The position numbers and the translations under genes are program-made. Positions 18,127-26,670 of a stretch of DNA of 64,000 nt are shown piece by piece. The DNA is from Acrocarpospora macrocephala (lineage in GTDB: Bacteria; Actinomycetota; Actinomycetes; Streptosporangiales; Streptosporangiaceae), in NCBI RefSeq assembly GCF_009687865.1, contig NZ_BLAE01000033.1:180639-244638 (forward strand), given 5' to 3'. The notes beneath the pieces were generated by a model. That model saw nothing but the letters and a program-made list of their open reading frames with translations. It was not told the DNA's origin and searched no databases. Every line of letters begins with the position of its first letter. Position 1 is the first letter of the stretch.

Positions 18127-18128
18127 CA

Positions 18129-18139
18129 CCGAAACTTGG
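18129..18139. promoter_or_regulatory. LacI-type operator at the 5' end of the second LacI gene
   Basis: CCGAAACTTGG matches the left half and centre of CGAAA(G/C)TTTCG and lies directly before the preferred ATG at 18126, consistent with autoregulation. It also argues against the longer start at 18159. Confidence 0.35.
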
Positions 18140-18236
18140 CTTCTTTGTCTAGTCACCATCGTACGGGGCAGCGGTCATTCGAACCTAATGCTTGGTCGTT
18201 TGCCCCGATTTGACGTCACCGAACCAGGCCGGGGAT

Positions 18237-18282
18237 GTCAGTACTCGCGGTCAGTGCTGGCGGTCAGTGCTCGCGTCAGTGC
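18237..18282. repeat. Four tandem copies of GTCAGT(G/A)C, 12-13 nt apart
   Basis: GTCAGTAC at 18237, then GTCAGTGC at 18250, 18263 and 18275. The last copy contains the IlvD stop codon (TCA on the plus strand at 18276-18278). The array lies between IlvD and the promoter of the LacI gene. It could be a slippage duplication of the gene end or a binding array; no hairpin is evident. Confidence 0.6.
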
Positions 18283-20027
18283 GAGTCGCGTGGCACCTCG
18301 CTCCCGCGGCCGCCCCGCAGGAACCCGAAGTCGGCGCCGCCGTCCGCCTGCAGCACGTGCTCCCGGTACAGCCAACGGTAGCCGCTGTCGTCCTCGGACT
18401 TGGGCGGCAGCCACTCGGCCCGCCGGCGCGCCAGCTCGTCGTCCGGCACCAGCAGCGTCAGCCGCCGGGCCGGCACGTCCAGTTCGACGCGGTCCCCGGT
18501 GCGTACCAGCGCGAGCGGGCCGCCGACGGCCGCCTCGGGCGCGACGTGCAGCACCACCGTGCCGAAACCGGTGCCGCTCATCCGCCCGTCGCTGATCCGC
18601 ACCATGTCGGTCACCCCGGCGCGGAGCAGCTTGGCGGGCAGCGGCACGTTCCCCACCTCGGGCATGCCCGGGTAGCCCTTCGGCCCGGCGCCCCGGATGA
18701 CCAGGACGTCGTCGGGGCTCACGTCGAGGTCGTCGTCGTCGCAGACCGCGTGGTAGTCCTCGGGCGAGTCGAACACCAGGGCCCGGCCCACGTGGCGCAT
18801 CAGCGCGGGCGAGGCGGCCGACTGCTTGATCACCGCGCCGTCCGGGGCGAGGTTGCCGCGCAGGACCGCGGTGCCGGTGCCCGCCGGCTGCAGCGGCTCG
18901 GCCAGCGGGCGGATCACCTCGGTGTTCCAGCAGACCGCGTCCGCGACGTTCTCCCCCATGCCGCGGCCGGTCACCGTCAGGGCGCCGGAGTTCAGCAGGC
19001 CCGCCTCGTCCAGCTGGCGCAGCACGACCGGCAGGCCGCCGGCGTAGCAGAAGTCCTCCATCAGGAACCGGCCCGAGGGCATCAGGTCGACGATGGTCGG
19101 CACGGCGCGGGCCAAGGCGTCGAAGTCGTCCAGGGGCAGGTCGACGCCGAGCCGTCCGGCCAGCGCGGTCAGATGGATGATGGCGTTGGTCGAGCCGCCG
19201 ATGGCGGCGTTGGCGCGGATGGCGTTCTCGAACGCCGCGCGGGTGAGGATCGCGCTCGGCCGCAGGTCCTCCTCGACCATGGCCACGATGCGCTGGCCCG
19301 CCTCCTGCGCGACCTCCATGCGGCGCGAGTCGACGGCGGGCCAGGCCGCCGAGCCGGGCAGCTGCATGCCGAGCGCCTCGGCCACGCACGCCATCGTCGA
19401 GGCCGTGCCCATCGTCATGCAGTGGCCGTTCGACCGGGCCATGCAGCCCTCGGCGACGTGGCCCTCGGCCGCGGTCATGCGGCCGGCCTTGATCTCGGCC
19501 TCGAACTTCCACACGTGGGTGCCGGAGCCGACGTCCTGGCCCCGGTACTTGCCGTTCAGCATCGGGCCGCCGGTCACCATCACGGCCGGCAGGTCCACGC
19601 TGGCCGCGCCCATGAGCAGGCCGGGCGTCGTCTTGTCGCAGCCGGACAGCAGCACCACGCCGTCCAGCGGGTTGGCGCGGATCAGCTCCTCGGCCTGCAT
19701 GGCGAGCATGTTGCGGTACAGCATCGCGGTCGGCCGCAGCAGCGTCTCACCGGTCGCCATCACCGGGAACTCCAGCGGGAACCCGCCCGCCATCCAGACG
19801 CCGCGCTTGACCGCCTCGGCCACCCGGTCCAGATGCGCGTTGCACGGGGCCAGCTCCGACCACGTGCTCGCGATGCCGATGACCGGGCGGCCGTCGAAGA
19901 CCTCCGCGCCGAATCCCTGGTTGCGCATCCAGGAGCGGTACAGCATGCCGGAGCGGCCCTCGGCCGCGAACCAGTGCGAACTGCGCCTTCTAGTCCCGCT
20001 CGTCCCGTCGTGCTCGTTGTGCCCCAT
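18276..20027 (-). CDS. IlvD/Edd-family dehydratase, probable pentonate (xylonate/arabinonate) dehydratase
   Basis: A 583-aa protein from ATG 20027, which has GGAGA 5 nt upstream and lies 11 nt after the SDR gene; longer starts overlap that gene. Three cysteines expected to hold the Fe-S cluster are Cys62 (LAPCNAHL), Cys130 (SGCDKTTPG) and Cys203 (NGHCMTMGTAS), with the spacing I recall for [2Fe-2S] sugar-acid dehydratases such as L-arabinonate dehydratase. Conserved KTTPG, RISDGRMSGTG and LHVAPEA motifs are present. It should convert an aldonate to its 2-keto-3-deoxy acid, following the dehydrogenase and lactonase steps. Its operon (zinc ADH, xylose-dehydrogenase-like SDR, this gene) reads leftward from 21930. 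Which pentonate is used is inferred from the SDR. Confidence 0.92.
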   Translation of the reverse strand: MGHNEHDGTSGTRRRSSHWFAAEGRSGMLYRSWMRNQGFGAEVFDGRPVIGIASTWSELAPCNAHLDRVAEAVKRGVWMAGGFPLEFPVMATGETLLRPTAMLYRNMLAMQAEELIRANPLDGVVLLSGCDKTTPGLLMGAASVDLPAVMVTGGPMLNGKYRGQDVGSGTHVWKFEAEIKAGRMTAAEGHVAEGCMARSNGHCMTMGTASTMACVAEALGMQLPGSAAWPAVDSRRMEVAQEAGQRIVAMVEEDLRPSAILTRAAFENAIRANAAIGGSTNAIIHLTALAGRLGVDLPLDDFDALARAVPTIVDLMPSGRFLMEDFCYAGGLPVVLRQLDEAGLLNSGALTVTGRGMGENVADAVCWNTEVIRPLAEPLQPAGTGTAVLRGNLAPDGAVIKQSAASPALMRHVGRALVFDSPEDYHAVCDDDDLDVSPDDVLVIRGAGPKGYPGMPEVGNVPLPAKLLRAGVTDMVRISDGRMSGTGFGTVVLHVAPEAAVGGPLALVRTGDRVELDVPARRLTLLVPDDELARRRAEWLPPKSEDDSGYRWLYREHVLQADGGADFGFLRGGRGSEVPRDSH

Positions 20028-20038
20028 CGGGTCTCCGT

Positions 20039-20827
20039 TCACATCCATCCGCCGTCGACGATCCACTTCTGGCCGGTGCACAGGGCGCTGTCGTCGGCCG
20101 CGAGCCACAGCACCAGCCGGGCCACGTCGGCCGGCATGAGGTTGTCCGGCAACGACTGCACCTGTGCGAGTTTCTCGCGAACCTCGGGCGTGACCCAGTG
20201 GGTGAGCTGCCGTTCGGTGAAAACCCAGCCCGGGATCACGCAGTTGACCCGGATGCGGTCCGGCCCGAGCTCCCTGGCCAGGGTTCTGGTCAGGCCCTCG
20301 ATGGCGGCCTTGGCGGCGATGTACATCGGCAGGCCGACGAAGTCCACGTGCGCGCTGATCGAGCCGAGGTTGATGATGGAGCCGCCGCCGAGTCTACGCA
20401 TGCCCGCCATCACGGCCTGGATGGCGAAGAAGTGGTGGCGCAGGTTCACCGCGATGCCGTGGTCCCAGTCGGGTGTGTCCACGGTCTCGATGTCCGTACG
20501 CACGTCGTTGGCGGCGTTGTTGACCAGGATCGAGATCGGCCCGAGCCCGTCCTCCACCGCCGCGATCGCCGTACGCAACTGGTCGATGTCGCAGACGTCG
20601 GCGTGGACGTACAGCGGCTGCGGGCAACCGGCGCCGGTCAGCCGTTCCAGGAGCCGTTCGGCGCCCGCGTCGTCGATGTCGGCGAATCCGACCCGCGCGC
20701 CCTGCGCCGCCAGCGAGGCGACGAACTCCGCCCCCAGGCCGGTCGAGCCGCCGGTGACGAAGGCGACCTTTCCCCGCAGGCTCGGGTAGACGGCGTACCT
20801 CGCCTGGTCTGGTACGTCCGCTGTCAT
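20039..20827 (-). CDS. SDR, probable D-xylose 1-dehydrogenase
   Basis: A 262-aa classical SDR. The Rossmann motif is GGSTGLG (26-32), NNAAND at 103-108, and the catalytic residues are Ser156 (LGSIS) and Tyr169-Lys173. The sequence closely follows the Caulobacter xylose dehydrogenase (XylB) layout as I remember it: YPSL.GK near the start, NLRHHFFAIQAV, SIINLGSIS, LARELGPDRIRVNCVIPG, LCTG and a VDGGW end. It should oxidise D-xylose (or L-arabinose) to the lactone with NAD. The start ATG at 20827 overlaps the zinc ADH stop by 4 nt; the longer frame above it is antisense. It provides the first committed step of the oxidative pentose route. Confidence 0.88.
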   Translation of the reverse strand: MTADVPDQARYAVYPSLRGKVAFVTGGSTGLGAEFVASLAAQGARVGFADIDDAGAERLLERLTGAGCPQPLYVHADVCDIDQLRTAIAAVEDGLGPISILVNNAANDVRTDIETVDTPDWDHGIAVNLRHHFFAIQAVMAGMRRLGGGSIINLGSISAHVDFVGLPMYIAAKAAIEGLTRTLARELGPDRIRVNCVIPGWVFTERQLTHWVTPEVREKLAQVQSLPDNLMPADVARLVLWLAADDSALCTGQKWIVDGGWM

Positions 20828-21930
20828 GGTGTCTCCCACGGCATGACCACGCCCCGGCCGACGGAGCCGCTGGTCAGATCGGTGAACGCGGTGTTGATGC
20901 GATCCAGCGAGTACCGCCGGCCGATGAGCGTGTCGAGCGGCAGCCGTCCCGCGAGGTACAGCTCGAACAGGCGGGGCAGGTCGATGAGGGGATTGGCCGA
21001 GCCGTACAGGCTGCCGACCACCTTTTTCTCCCGCTGCACCAGCATGTTCAGGGGCACGTTGAAGGTCTGCCCGACCTTGCCGAGGCCGACCGCGACCAGC
21101 GTGCCGCCCGGTCGCAGCACCTCGATCGCCGTCTCCAGCGTGGCGGGCCGCCCGATGGCCTCGATGGCCCACTCGACGCCGCCGGGGCGGATGTCCTGGA
21201 TCGCCGCGGCGACGTCCGCCCGCGACGCGTCGACGGTGTGCGTGGCCCCGAGCCGCTCGGCCATGGCGAGCCGCTCCGCGACCACGTCCACGACGACGAT
21301 CGGATTGGCCCCCGCGAGCACCGCCCCCAGCACGGCCGACAGCCCGACCCCGCCCGCCCCGAAGATCACGATGGCCTCTCCGGCGCACCGCCCGATGGCG
21401 TTGAGCACGGCCCCCACCCCCGTGATGACCGCGCACCCCGCGATGGCCGCGATCTCCGAAGGCACCCCCTCCGGCACCGGCACCACCGCCCGCTCCGACA
21501 CCACGCAATACTCCGCGAAGCAGGACACGCCGAGCAGGTGATGCACCCACGCTCCATCCGCGTGCAGCCGCGTGGTCCCGTCCAGCAACCCGCCGGACCC
21601 GACCATGATCCCCGCGGCCTCGCACAGCGCGGGCCGCCCCACCAGGCAGTTCCGGCAGTGCCCGCACCGCGGCCGCCACATCAGGCAGACCCGATCCCCC
21701 ACCGCGAACCGCGTCACCCCCGGCCCCACGGCCTCCACCACGCCGGCCCCTTCGTGCCCCGGCACGACCGGCAGCGGACACCGCAGATCCCCCGCGAGGT
21801 AGTGCTGGTCACTGTGACAAACCCCAGCTGCCTCGACCCTGACCAGCACCTCTTCCGGCCCCGGCGCATCGAGATCCAGCCCTCGCACCACGAGGGGCGC
21901 CCCGAACCGTTCCAGCAGCGCAGCCCTCAT
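20824..21930 (-). CDS. Zinc-dependent alcohol dehydrogenase (MDR superfamily)
   Basis: A 368-aa medium-chain dehydrogenase. The catalytic zinc site is Cys38-His39 and His59-Glu60 (GVCHSD, GHEGAGVV); the structural zinc is Cys89, Cys92, Cys95 and Cys103 (CGHCRNCLVGRPALC); the NAD motif is GAGGVGLSAV in the second half. The family oxidises primary alcohols or polyols with NAD. As first gene of the SDR/IlvD operon it may oxidise an alcohol or polyol entering the pathway (for example arabitol or xylitol) or remove glycolaldehyde; none is shown. Its promoter at 22027-22056 is well formed and overlapped by operator-like sequence. Confidence 0.9.
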   Translation of the reverse strand: MRAALLERFGAPLVVRGLDLDAPGPEEVLVRVEAAGVCHSDQHYLAGDLRCPLPVVPGHEGAGVVEAVGPGVTRFAVGDRVCLMWRPRCGHCRNCLVGRPALCEAAGIMVGSGGLLDGTTRLHADGAWVHHLLGVSCFAEYCVVSERAVVPVPEGVPSEIAAIAGCAVITGVGAVLNAIGRCAGEAIVIFGAGGVGLSAVLGAVLAGANPIVVVDVVAERLAMAERLGATHTVDASRADVAAAIQDIRPGGVEWAIEAIGRPATLETAIEVLRPGGTLVAVGLGKVGQTFNVPLNMLVQREKKVVGSLYGSANPLIDLPRLFELYLAGRLPLDTLIGRRYSLDRINTAFTDLTSGSVGRGVVMPWETP

Positions 21931-22026
21931 CCGACCCCGTTCTCCCGCTACCGCCCACCAGCCCCGGACAAGCCACTTCCACGCTCGCCGGGGGCCTTTA
22001 CATGGGCTCCGAACTCAACCGCTGCA

Positions 22027-22074
22027 ACGGTAGGTGTTACGAACATAAGTCGTCAACAGTTTCGCAACTTTCCA
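22027..22074 (-). promoter_or_regulatory. Promoter of the ADH-SDR-IlvD operon with adjacent LacI-type site
   Basis: On the minus strand, TTGACG (22056-22051), 18-nt spacer, TACCGT (22032-22027). Overlapping the upstream edge of the -35 is GGAAAGTTGCGAAACTG (22074-22058), two half sites of the CGAAA/TTTCG operator. Transcription would begin about 90 nt before the ATG at 21930. Confidence 0.55.
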
Positions 22075-22197
22075 CCCAATACCTGGCCAAGCTAGCCTCG
22101 TAATCCCTGTCCCCCGATCGCCGGTCGCACCAGGAGGACCACTTCAAGCTGGGGTTCTGCCGCACATACGGGTATCGAACATCATCCGGCCGCACGG

Positions 22198-22208
22198 CGA
22201 AACTTTCC
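22198..22208. promoter_or_regulatory. LacI-type operator, 10/11 match
   Basis: CGAAACTTTCC matches CGAAA(G/C)TTTCG at 10 of 11 positions. It lies about 140 bp upstream of the ADH-operon promoter in the 450-bp gap (21931-22380) that separates the catabolic island from the injection-system genes. It could be an auxiliary looping site. The rest of the gap shows no convincing gene. Confidence 0.45.
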
Positions 22209-22317
22209 TCGACATGCCGCCGCCCTTCTGAGGAGCGACGCGACCTCACCATTGTTTTCAGATAGGTCACCCACGGATGGCTCCGCCTGGCGCCGGCGCA
22301 TGACAGGTAGCCGGAGT

Positions 22318-22341
22318 GTGACCTTTCTGGCCTGTGGTCAC
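22318..22341 (+). promoter_or_regulatory. Inverted repeat upstream of the injection-system operon
   Basis: GTGACC (22318-22323) and GGTCAC (22336-22341) form a 6-bp inverted repeat with a 12-nt centre, 40 nt before the sheath start. A third copy of GGTCAC is at 22265-22270. This is a candidate repressor or activator site for the 24-kb operon. The sheath ribosome site is GGGAGGT, 5-6 nt before ATG 22381. Confidence 0.4.
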
Positions 22342-22380
22342 GCGATTACCGTGAGGTGGAGGCGACGAGGGAGGTAGCCG

Positions 22381-23967
<1,587 letters not shown>

Positions 23968-23979
23968 ACGGGGGATGAC

Positions 23980-24492
23980 ATGGCCCAGTTCGTCGTCAAC
24001 GCGCAGCGGTTCGACCCGTACAAGAACTTCAAGTTCCGGGTGAAGTGGGACGGGCGCTACGTCGCCGGGGTCAGCAAGATCAGCGCGCTCAAGCGGACGA
24101 CCGAGGTGGTCAAGCACCGCGAGGGCGGCGATCCCAGCAGCAGCCGCAAGTCGCCGGGCCGTACCGAGTTCGAGGCGATCACCCTGGAGCGGGGGGTCAC
24201 CCACGACCGCGAGTTCGAGCTGTGGGCGGGCAAGGTCTGGAGCGTGGGCGCCGGACTGGGGGCCGAGGTGTCGCTGCGGGACTTCCGCAAGGACATCATC
24301 ATCGAGCTCTACAACGAGGCGGGGCAGCTCGCCATCGCCTACAAGGTGTACCGCTGCTGGGTGTCCGAGCTGCAGGCGCAGGCCGATCTCGACGCCAACG
24401 CCAACGCGGTGCTGATCCAGCACATCAAGCTGGAGAACGAAGGCTGGGAACGTGACATCGACGTGGCCGAGCCCGCCGAACCAGCCCTGTGA
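23980..24492 (+). CDS. Tail tube protein (gp19/Hcp-like, eCIS tube)
   Basis: A 170-aa tube subunit, 12 nt after the sheath. RFDPYKNFKFRVKWDGRYVA near the start, followed by SALKRTTEVVKHREGGDPSS and FEAITLERGVTHDREFELWA, is the signature of T4 gp19-like tube proteins in contractile injection systems. These stack as hexamer rings inside the sheath. Only one tube gene is present. Its stop overlaps the next start (GTGA). It is the structural channel for any cargo; nothing unusual was seen. Confidence 0.95.
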   Translation: MAQFVVNAQRFDPYKNFKFRVKWDGRYVAGVSKISALKRTTEVVKHREGGDPSSSRKSPGRTEFEAITLERGVTHDREFELWAGKVWSVGAGLGAEVSLRDFRKDIIIELYNEAGQLAIAYKVYRCWVSELQAQADLDANANAVLIQHIKLENEGWERDIDVAEPAEPAL

Positions 24493-25190
24493 CGCCCGCG
24501 ATGAACGCGGTCACCGCTGAGCGGCTGCTGCGGGCGTGGGAGGCCGCGCTCGACGAGCGGTCGGTACGGCGCGGCGCGGCGCTCCTGGCGGGCTGCCTGG
24601 CCCGCTCGACGGACTCGGTGGCCGCCTGGAGCCTGACGGAGCGGGACGCCGGCCTGTTCGACCTGCGGGCCGAACTGTTCGGCACGGAGGCCACCGGCCT
24701 CGCCTCGTGCCCGGCGTGCGGTGACGAGCTGGAGGTGACCCTCGACCTCAGCGCCCTGCGGCCTGGATCGGCCGGTCCCGCCGACCGGCAGGCCCCGGAG
24801 GACCAGGCCGTCGCGGCGCGGACGCCGAACAGCGACGACCTGCTGGCCGCGGCCGAGCAGCCGGACGAGGAGGCGGCCCTGGCCGTCCTCGTGGCGCGCT
24901 GCGTGGAACCCGGCGCCGTCCCGCGGCAGCTGGCCCGCCAGGCCCTGTCCGCCCGGCTGGCGGAGGTCGACATCCAGCTCCAGCTCGACTGCGGCTCGTG
25001 CGGAGCGGCCTTCCAGGTGCCGTTCGACATCGCGGCCTTCCTGCTGCGCGAAGTCGACGCCTGGGCGCGCCGGCTGCTGCGGGACGTGCACGTGCTGGCG
25101 AGCGCGTACGGCTGGACGGAGCGGGCGATCCTCGGGATGGACGCCCGGCGGCGGCACCTCTACATCGACCTGATCGAGGCGGGAGCGTGA
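24489..25190 (+). CDS. Zinc-ribbon protein, T4-like baseplate hub assembly chaperone type
   Basis: A 233-aa protein from GTG 24489 (GTGA overlap). Two CxxC pairs, SCPACGDEL around residue 75-83 and DCGSCGAAF around 165-173, are separated by a variable acidic stretch, as in a split zinc ribbon. The C-terminal part (VHVLASAYGWTERAILGMDARRRHLY and IDLI) is the helical segment shared with proteins annotated as baseplate hub assembly chaperones in tail-like clusters. It probably helps assemble the hub/tube and is not part of the particle. It lies between tube and cap genes, the usual place. Confidence 0.75.
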   Translation: MTPAMNAVTAERLLRAWEAALDERSVRRGAALLAGCLARSTDSVAAWSLTERDAGLFDLRAELFGTEATGLASCPACGDELEVTLDLSALRPGSAGPADRQAPEDQAVAARTPNSDDLLAAAEQPDEEAALAVLVARCVEPGAVPRQLARQALSARLAEVDIQLQLDCGSCGAAFQVPFDIAAFLLREVDAWARRLLRDVHVLASAYGWTERAILGMDARRRHLYIDLIEAGA

Positions 25191-25981
25191 TGGCCGACGC
25201 GCTGAGCAGGCTCGTGCGGCGGACCCTCCAGGCGGACGGCATCCTGCGGCCCCGGCTGCCCTCCCGCTACGAACTCGCCGCCGGGGAAGGTCCCAGGGCG
25301 GCGGGTCGCGAACCGTCGCCGCGCGGACCCGACGCCCCTGGCCGGCCGGGCGACAAGGACGGACGTGGGCGGCCGGACGCGGCGGCCCAGAGCGCCCGGC
25401 CGGGCGAATTCACCGGGCGTGGCCGGTTGAGCGGCCGTGCGCGGCCAAGCGGGCCCGGCGATCCAGAAGGGCCGGGTGGGCGAGGCCGGCCCGGCGGGTG
25501 GCGCTGGTCCAGTGCCAGGGCCTGGCCGGATGAGGCGGGTCGGCGAGACCGGCTTGACGAGACGAGCGGGGGTTCCCGGCCGTGGCCCACGAGAGCGGCC
25601 GCGGGCCGGGGACCCGGCGGGCCGGGGGCGCCACGTCCGCACCCCACGATCGCGGCCCCGCCGTACCAGCCAGAGCGGACCCCGCCGGTGCGGGACCTCG
25701 CACACCCCGCCGCTGAGGAGTCGGCGGTGCGGCGAGGGCCCACGCCGGGCGGCGGGCGGGCGCGTGGTAGCCCGCTGCTGCCACGACTGGGCGAGCTCGA
25801 GGACCGCACGCCAGGTGCGGAGGCCCGGCCCGAGCAGGTCGTGCGCATCACCATCGGCCGCGTCGAGGTGCGGGCCGCCCCGGCCGCCGCACCCGCGCGG
25901 CAGGTCGAGCGGCGGCAGGAGCGACGGGTGATGTCGCTGGAGGAGTATCTGGAGCGGCGGGCGCGCGGCGGTGGGCCGTGA
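25190..25981 (+). CDS. Low-complexity Arg/Pro/Gly-rich eCIS-associated protein
   Basis: 263 aa from ATG 25190 (TGATGG junction with the previous gene). The ends look folded and conserved: DALSRLVRRTLQADGILRPR and LPSRYE at the start, and VVRITIGRVEVRA plus MSLEEYLERRARGG at the end. The central 180 residues are Arg/Pro/Gly-rich and probably disordered. I recall small proteins with similar ends in other actinobacterial tail-like clusters, function unknown. The middle is so GC-rich that most frames are open; the choice of frame rests on the overlaps with both neighbours (ATGA-type upstream, GTGA downstream). Confidence 0.7.
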   Translation: MADALSRLVRRTLQADGILRPRLPSRYELAAGEGPRAAGREPSPRGPDAPGRPGDKDGRGRPDAAAQSARPGEFTGRGRLSGRARPSGPGDPEGPGGRGRPGGWRWSSARAWPDEAGRRDRLDETSGGSRPWPTRAAAGRGPGGPGAPRPHPTIAAPPYQPERTPPVRDLAHPAAEESAVRRGPTPGGGRARGSPLLPRLGELEDRTPGAEARPEQVVRITIGRVEVRAAPAAAPARQVERRQERRVMSLEEYLERRARGGGP

Positions 25982-26670
25982 GCGGGCCCCTCGCCATCGC
26001 GACCGTCACCGCGGTCCTGAAGGACCTGCTCAACGACGGGCTGATCAACAGCGACCTGTCGGCGTCCGTCGGCACGGTCGTGGTGTCGGCCCTGCCGCCG
26101 GATCTGATCGAGGTCGGCCCCGACCGGCCCAGCCGCCTGAACCTCTTCCTCTACCAGGTCACGCCCAACCAGGGGTGGCGCAACGCGGAACTGCCCTCGC
26201 GCGACGGCGGCGGCGCGCGCGTCGCCACCCCGCCGCTCGCCCTGGACCTGCGCTACCTGCTCACCTCCTACGGCTCGGCCGACCTCGACAGCGAGATCCT
26301 GCTCGGGTACGGCATGCAACTCCTGCACGAGACGCCGGTGCTGACCCCCGCCGCCATCCGCAGGACCTTCAGCGTCGCCTCGCCCGTCACCGACAAGCTG
26401 ATGCCGCCCTCGGTGCCCGGGCGCAACCCCGCCGATCTGGCCGACCAGGTCGAGCTGGTCAAGATCACCCCCAGGTATCTGACCAGCGAGGAGCTGTCCC
26501 GGCTGTGGTCGGCGATGCAGGCCCGCTACCGGACCTCGATGGCCTACGACGTCTCCGTGGTGCTGATCGAAACGAGCGCGCCGGTGCGGACGGGGCCACC
26601 GGTGCGGGTGCCGCTGGTGCGCGTCGAGCCGCTGGCACAGATCGACCGGCTCGAACCCGGAGTGACATGA
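25978..26670 (+). CDS. DUF4255/Pvc16-like tail cap protein
   Basis: A 230-aa protein from GTG 25978. The N-terminal domain IATVTAVLKDLLNDGLINSD, then PSRLNLFLYQVTPNQGWRNA and ALDLRYLLTSYGSADLDSEI, is the DUF4255 (Pvc16 N-terminal) pattern. In PVC/Afp particles this protein caps the distal end of the tube and sheath and ends elongation. A short Pro/Val-rich tail follows. It overlaps the AAA+ ATPase gene by 4 nt, the gene pair expected in eCIS loci (Pvc15-Pvc16 counterparts). Confidence 0.9.
   Translation: MSGPLAIATVTAVLKDLLNDGLINSDLSASVGTVVVSALPPDLIEVGPDRPSRLNLFLYQVTPNQGWRNAELPSRDGGGARVATPPLALDLRYLLTSYGSADLDSEILLGYGMQLLHETPVLTPAAIRRTFSVASPVTDKLMPPSVPGRNPADLADQVELVKITPRYLTSEELSRLWSAMQARYRTSMAYDVSVVLIETSAPVRTGPPVRVPLVRVEPLAQIDRLEPGVT

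Noticed and set aside
22037..22270. 77-codon minus-strand frame upstream of the zinc alcohol dehydrogenase
   Set aside because: No ribosome site or family motif, and it covers the promoter and operator sequences of the ADH operon.
25160..26075. Several overlapping open frames around the Arg/Pro/Gly-rich gene
   Set aside because: Extreme GC content opens most frames; only the frame 25190-25981 links both neighbours by start/stop overlaps and has conserved-looking ends.
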